Shown: positions 55,101-60,000 of the stretch, in pieces | How the letters are laid out: each line of letters starts with the position of its first letter | How positions within the stretch are numbered: the first letter of the stretch is position 1 | The notes under the pieces: model-generated | What the model saw: only the letters and a program-made list of their open reading frames with translations | Told to the model about the DNA's origin: nothing | Databases searched by the model: none | From: Takakia lepidozioides | Lineage: Eukaryota; Streptophyta; Takakiopsida; Takakiales; Takakiaceae | DNA length: 60,000 nucleotides | Direction of reading: 5' to 3' | NCBI GenBank assembly: GCA_030704615.1 | Contig: CM060732.1 | Span: 76,243,053-76,303,052 of the forward strand | Position numbers and translations under genes: made by a program

Positions 55101-57254
55101 ACTATGAAAGAGATTATTTTCTCCTCACTATAATTAAGGGGCCTGATTTGTGAGCAGCCGCTCTTTTCTGTTTCTAATATATTTTCTTACAATATGAGAA
55201 GTATAATTTTTTGGGGACATACTACCGTACTTACCTAGCTTATTAAGCAATAATTAATTCAAAATGAAGTGCCTAACTAAATTTTGAACATTTTTGGAAA
55301 ATGTGCCTAAAACTTGGAAAAAACACCTAGTGCCTAATTGCTCGAAAAAATGTTTTTAAGTTTTTTGAAAAACAAATTACCTCAACAATAGGTCTTGGGG
55401 GAGGTAAGAAAAACAATTGTTCATTATTATCCAGGGTCGACTGTAATACATGCCTAATGTTTGGAAATTACCTAGATGAGGTGCCTCAATAATAAAAACG
55501 AATCTGCCTAATAATATTCAATTTTTATTAATTATTAGCCGGTAGATAGTAATCATACTGAGGGTATAGGTTGGGGGAGGAAGTAGGGGCAGGCCAGGGA
55601 AAGGGAAAGGCGGGCCCAAGAGTGTTTAGAGGAGTGGCGAGCCAGTTTTGGCGAGCTAGACCAAGGCATGGAGTGGGCGGCCCCACATGTGTGGCCAGGC
55701 GTGTGGAGCCTCGGGCGCCCTGCAACTAGGGGTTGACGGTAAATGTCAGGTCTAGCATTTAGCGACCTGGCCAAGAAACTTCGTAGCCTGCCTAAGTTAC
55801 AGATCAAAGAGTATACAGCACCTGGCAGACTTGTCTTCCTGCCTTGTTTTTCCTCCCTGTCTTCTCTCTCACAACTTAAGATCACTTTGAGATCATTTGT
55901 GCACTCATCATCATCAATCTTGTCACCTTGATGCAGGATGCAAAAAACTATCTCAGAAAACCCCGATACGAAACAGGTTTCCCAGGGGGAGCAGTGATGA
56001 TGACCTTAGCATAACGATGATCAAGACCTTTTCAGGATCACACTAGTAGCACGGAGAAAAATGTCTCATAATAAGTAACCAAGCCACATTGTAGCTTTGC
56101 AACAAAGGCCCATGAAAAGCCATCCAAAATGAATCTGGGACTTTAGCTAAGAGAAGGGGTGAAAATTTCAAGCAGGAGACGCGGATAGTTTACAAATGCT
56201 CTGTCCATTGCACAACATTTCACATGGTGATGAAGACAGCCTAGAGCAACCAGCTTGCTACAAGGACCTTACGTTTGGATTGACACATCTACTGCCAATC
56301 TCAGGTCAATTTGGATAAGTTTAGAACCTTCAAACCCAGCTGCAATAATAAAAGAATACTAAACTAGGCTGAACATAAATCTCCTGTTACATCCCATGGA
56401 CCCCTTATATTGAAAATTTTGAGCTGGAAAAGGAAACAGGCGGGAGGTGGACAAGAAGACCAAATTGCAGGATCCATTTCCCTAGGGTGACCAAGTAAAT
56501 CCAATTGAGAGCACTCAACATGCCCTTTATTGAGACCAAAATGAACAGAGCCTTGAAATGTATAGATGCCTCAAACACTGCATCCTCCAAATCCTTGCAG
56601 TCTGCAGCATACAGTGTGTAAAAGCAGATGTTTCTTTGTTCAACTGCTTCATATCCATTCCATACTCTGCAATCAACCAGCGAAACAACTGTTACTTTCT
56701 TACATTGGAAGAAATTACTTTTAAACCCCAGTAGCATGTTTTGTCACCTTCATCAAAGCTGTGCCTGCTTCTCATCTCATCTCATCTCATTTCCACATGC
56801 CAATTCTCTCTTTTTGCCCTCTCATTTAAGCTACATTTATTTCCTCTTACTGAGGGCCATTGCACAGGCCTAAACCGCTTCCTACTGGAAAGACCATGCA
56901 ACCAAGAACGGACATAAGGCACCAAGACACCTAACTGCTCACAAACAAATGAGACCCTTTTGTTCAAGAAATACCTGAAATAGCAGTCCAAGGTTGACAA
57001 AGATACTCAAGCCCGACCCGAGATAAATACTGACGGTTTTAGGGCTCCTTGTTCGAGGATTGATGCACGCCATCTCATTGCCAGTGAGCTCTTAGCACAC
57101 CCAAATCAAGCAGGGAGAGACAAGTGCTAAGGCTGAACTGGTGATGTTCCATCGCCACACAAGACAAGTATCATACAAATGGAATGGAATCAATCCTACA
57201 GTCTAGGAGTTGAATAGTATTATTAAGACACGGGCCTTGTGACCCTGTAATGAA
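55101..57254. other. Intergenic and MED12 3' flank
   Basis: No supported gene. The right few hundred bases should include the 3' untranslated region of MED12 on the minus strand. A CATCT repeat lies at 56770-56790. Confidence 0.45.
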
Positions 57255-59971
57255 TCATGATTCCTCGTCTACGGCACCCACATATGTGAGATCACTTCGT
57301 CTCACCCTGACTGCTCCCTTCAGCCATCCACAAGCTTTCAAGTTTCCCACCTCTCCACCACCCATGGCTCCGCCTGACGCACCAACCCCATCTTCCAGCA
57401 GAGTCCATGGATCAACCTCCATCTCTAGGTCTGGCACCAGTACAGTGGGTTTTCCTTTTCCACTGTTGTTCTCGATGGACAGCGAGATCTTCTGTGAGGC
57501 CCCTAGAGGGCCAAATGAAGAGGAACTATGACTATTGGAGACACTCGCCTGCAAGAGGGCAAGGGCTGCTGCTGGTACTTGAGGGGGTGCAGCTGAAATA
57601 GTGGTTGCTGGTCCTGGCAATAATAGTGGCATAGCTGCCTGCAGCCGGGTACGAACTCCAGCTGGCACCTGCATGTGCTCCACATCCGCCTGCAATAGCA
57701 ATGCCGACAGAATGTCATGCATAAACCATCATCCATCATGCTCTTGCAAAACTTGCCTCTGAAGTCACACGACTTTCTTCTCACATTTTGGTTGTCCCCT
57801 AATATTTCCAAGAAACCCATTCAATCCATCTTAGCACACTAGTGAGGGACATCCTGCCTAAACAAGTTCTCTACACAGTATAATCGAAAGAAAGACGGCT
57901 CGATTCACATATCCTTGTAATAAAAACAATTCTGGTGGGAAAATGACAAAGCGAAAGAAGTAGGAAACTGTGGAGAAAAGAGACAGAAAGTACTCATAAG
58001 ACCTTGTTTGCCGCAAGGCATGTGGCCATCGACCCCACACCCAGTTTGGGTGGAACAAGAGGGAACAGACACTACCTTTGCGAGGGGTTTCACTCCAGCG
58101 GTGGGACTTACCTTGATATAACCAATTAGTTTGGGCTTTCCAGATGTCCTCTAGAAAGACCTTCACAAAGAACCAATTTGCTGTGTGAGCTGCGCAGGAA
58201 TTAGACCCTAAAAGGACCAGGGCTTTAGGCTCAGCCTCAAATTTTGAGATGTACTCATAAGACTTTTTTTGCTGTAGCCTTGTGGCCACAGACACCGTGC
58301 CCAGTTTGAGCAGAAAAAAAGGGACCAGAAACTACCTTTGTGAGGGGCTCACTCCTTTTTTGCTGTAGCCTTGTGGCCACAGACACCGTGCCCAGTTTGA
58401 GCAGAAAAAAAGGGACCAGAAACTACCTTTGTGAGGGGCTCACTCCGGTCGTATGACATACCTTGATACAAACACTTAGTTCCGGCTTTCCGGATATCCT
58501 CTAGGAAGCCCTTCACACAAGCATCAATCTGCTGTGTGTGAGCAGCCCAAAAGTTAGATCACAACAGGGCCAGGGCTTTAGGCTCAGCCTTAGAGAGAAA
58601 CAGAGAAGAGAGAGACAAGAGAGAGAGAGAGACCACTTAAAAACTGTATTCTACACATCGACAAGGCACACCTGCATGCGTTCTGCAACCTCCCGGTCAA
58701 AAGGTGGAATCTCTCGCAAGGGTTTCCCTGGCCCCTTATTTGAAGGCCGGGGCTTCAACCAAACTGCCCAACTATTGCTAAGGAGCGCATGTAGAACACT
58801 CAACAACCGCTCAAAGAGAGTCTCGCCTGCAGCTGCTGCCGCCGCAGCTGCAGCACCCTGAGCAGTTCTCTCGAAGTCACCAGCAGAGGACTCCCAAGAG
58901 AGCACACAGCAGACTGTATCCACTGCCTCCTGAACAACTCGTGTACCAAGCAGTCGCAACAGCACTGAGGCCAGCATCTGCCGCATATTTCGCACAGATT
59001 GTTGTTCCCTGTCATCATACAATACCCTACCCTTTATTCCCAGCAGCAATGCTTTGCAATTCCCTCCATGAGAACACAGGAGAGCTAGGAGTAAAAAATG
59101 AACTCCAATATACTTCACAATTCACAACCATTGCCCCACAATACCAACTCATTGCTCCAGCACATTGGACAATACCTATGTACCGTCACACCAACAAATG
59201 AACATAGGCTACAACCATGCGATGTCCAAAACGATAGAGGTAGCACACACTAAGGAAATCCACACCATTCGACATCTCATTGCAAAGTAGTCCTCAGCGG
59301 TACCTGTCGATATGGATGATAGGTAGCAGGGGCAGCAGAAATTGCAGCCGCAGCCACACAGAAGTTTGCAACGCTGCCGCTGATATAGGTGCAGACTCAG
59401 GGGCTGAGGTTGTGAACCTGCGCCCTATGCCTGGGCTACCAACCTCCAGCCCACTGCGAGCTCCCCGGCGCGTACCTGAACCTTTAGGACCAAGAATGCC
59501 ATCTCCACCAGTAGCGGTTGTCACAGAGGCTCGACTGGGACTGCGAGTCAGCACACTGATTTGTTGCTCCAAATTGTTCATTTGCTTCACTAACTCAAAC
59601 GCAAACCCACTGCGGGTGTCATTGGAACTGCGAGCCAGACAGGGTAGAACCAGATCAGCCAACGCCTTCTCAGTTGCAAATGGCCGGCTTGCGGTCCCAC
59701 TAGACCCCTGACGACCATGCTTCTCATCTGACTTAGGCCAATCCATTCCGTCATCCTCAACTTCCCCTTCTTCTGGCGAGGCACCCTGCAGCAATTGCTT
59801 CCTTTCAGAAGTCTCTGGCAGGTCTCGGTCTTGTTTTGGTGGCTGCCAGCCCCATGACTTTAATTGCCGGGCACCAATGGAGAACCCCTCGCGATTAGCA
59901 ATGTTATCAAGCAGCTGCCGCAGAGACTTGCGGCCAACCAACATATCACTGCCCTCCAACACCCATTTGAC
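57255..59971 (-). CDS. MED12: Mediator subunit MED12, 3' exons
   Basis: Three exons: 59971-59304 (668 nt), 59008-58672 (337 nt) and 57689-57255 ending GAGGAATCATGA. The first two sum to 335 codons and the last is 145 codons, so all phases agree. Landmarks are RQLLDNIANREGFSIGARQL, EKALADLVLPCLARSS, VKQMNNLEQQISVLTR, VRNMRQMLASVLLRLLGTRV, LFERLLSVLHALLSNSWAVW, FDREVAERMQ and the C-terminal SWLKGAVRVRR-type block (GWLKGAVRVRRSDLTYVGAV) found at the end of plant MED12. MED12 links CDK8 and cyclin C to Mediator and tunes transcription in the nucleus. An Ala run (GAAAAAAAAAG) near 58840 is local expansion. The gene continues beyond 60000; 59972-60000 is intron. Nothing looks broken. Confidence 0.93.
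57991..58590. repeat. Tandem copies of a dispersed repeat in the last MED12 intron
   Basis: Two copies of a roughly 260-base unit (57991-58250 and 58251-58590) begin TACTCATAAGAC and end GGGCTTTAGGCTCAGCCT. Within the second, a 90-base stretch (from TTTTTTGCTGTAGCC) is exactly duplicated at 58265 and 58355. A partial relative lies in SPX intron 2. Confidence 0.85.
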
Positions 59972-60000
59972 CTGCAATACATGACACACGTGATGGAGAG

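Noticed and set aside
55528-55885. Overlapping minus-strand frames near 55.5-55.9 kb
   Set aside because: No family motif, no splice signals that extend them and no neighbouring gene structure.

Overview
The window looks like nuclear DNA of a land plant. It carries spliced plant genes (an SPX-domain gene and the 3' part of MED12), F-box/kelch and PLS-type pentatricopeptide (PPR) sequences, plant CACTA, piggyBac-like and Ty3/gypsy chromovirus elements, and a DUF7869-type gene. The style of the F-box and PPR sequences and the high mobile-element load suggest a seed-free plant (lycophyte, fern or moss). That is inference; I cannot name the species. No bacterial, organellar, rRNA, complete tRNA or CRISPR feature is visible.

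Layout. 0-5.4 kb: last exon of a phytocyanin-like gene, then a decayed F-box gene. 5.4-11.0 kb: a tandem array of about 14 near-identical 355-375 bp units derived from a PPR gene. 11.3-18.1 kb: a broken DUF7869-type gene with a TATA box, interrupted by an 848 bp CACTA element; a 26-bp palindrome recurs five to six times in this block. 18.5-21.6 kb: a frameshifted HAD/CTD-phosphatase-like gene, then a CACTA right end with 100-bp repeats. 21.6-26.2 kb: a truncated Ty3/gypsy element (minus strand) sitting in a remnant of another LTR element. 26.2-41.5 kb: a piggyBac-like transposase whose N-terminal and catalytic parts are on the minus strand and whose C-terminal part is on the plus strand. It is split by a nested pair of chromoviruses: outer element 27601-40374 (minus, duplication CAGCA) and inner element 32661-39356 (plus, duplication AAGAC). 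41.5-44.2 kb: simple repeats, a hairpin and a second F-box pseudogene. 45.2-48.8 kb: an apparently intact three-exon SPX gene, minus strand. 49.7-55.1 kb: duplications, a gag-protease relic, two tRNA-derived SINE copies and a tandem repeat. 57.3-60 kb: the last three visible exons of MED12, minus strand, running off the right edge.

Only SPX and MED12 look intact (phytocyanin is seen as one exon). The rest is layered insertion and decay, and many in-frame stops are explained by C-to-T or G-to-A change. SPX proteins report phosphate status through inositol polyphosphates; MED12 belongs to the Mediator kinase module. Nothing in the sequence links them functionally. Exon limits and repeat boundaries were read by eye and may be off by a few bases.
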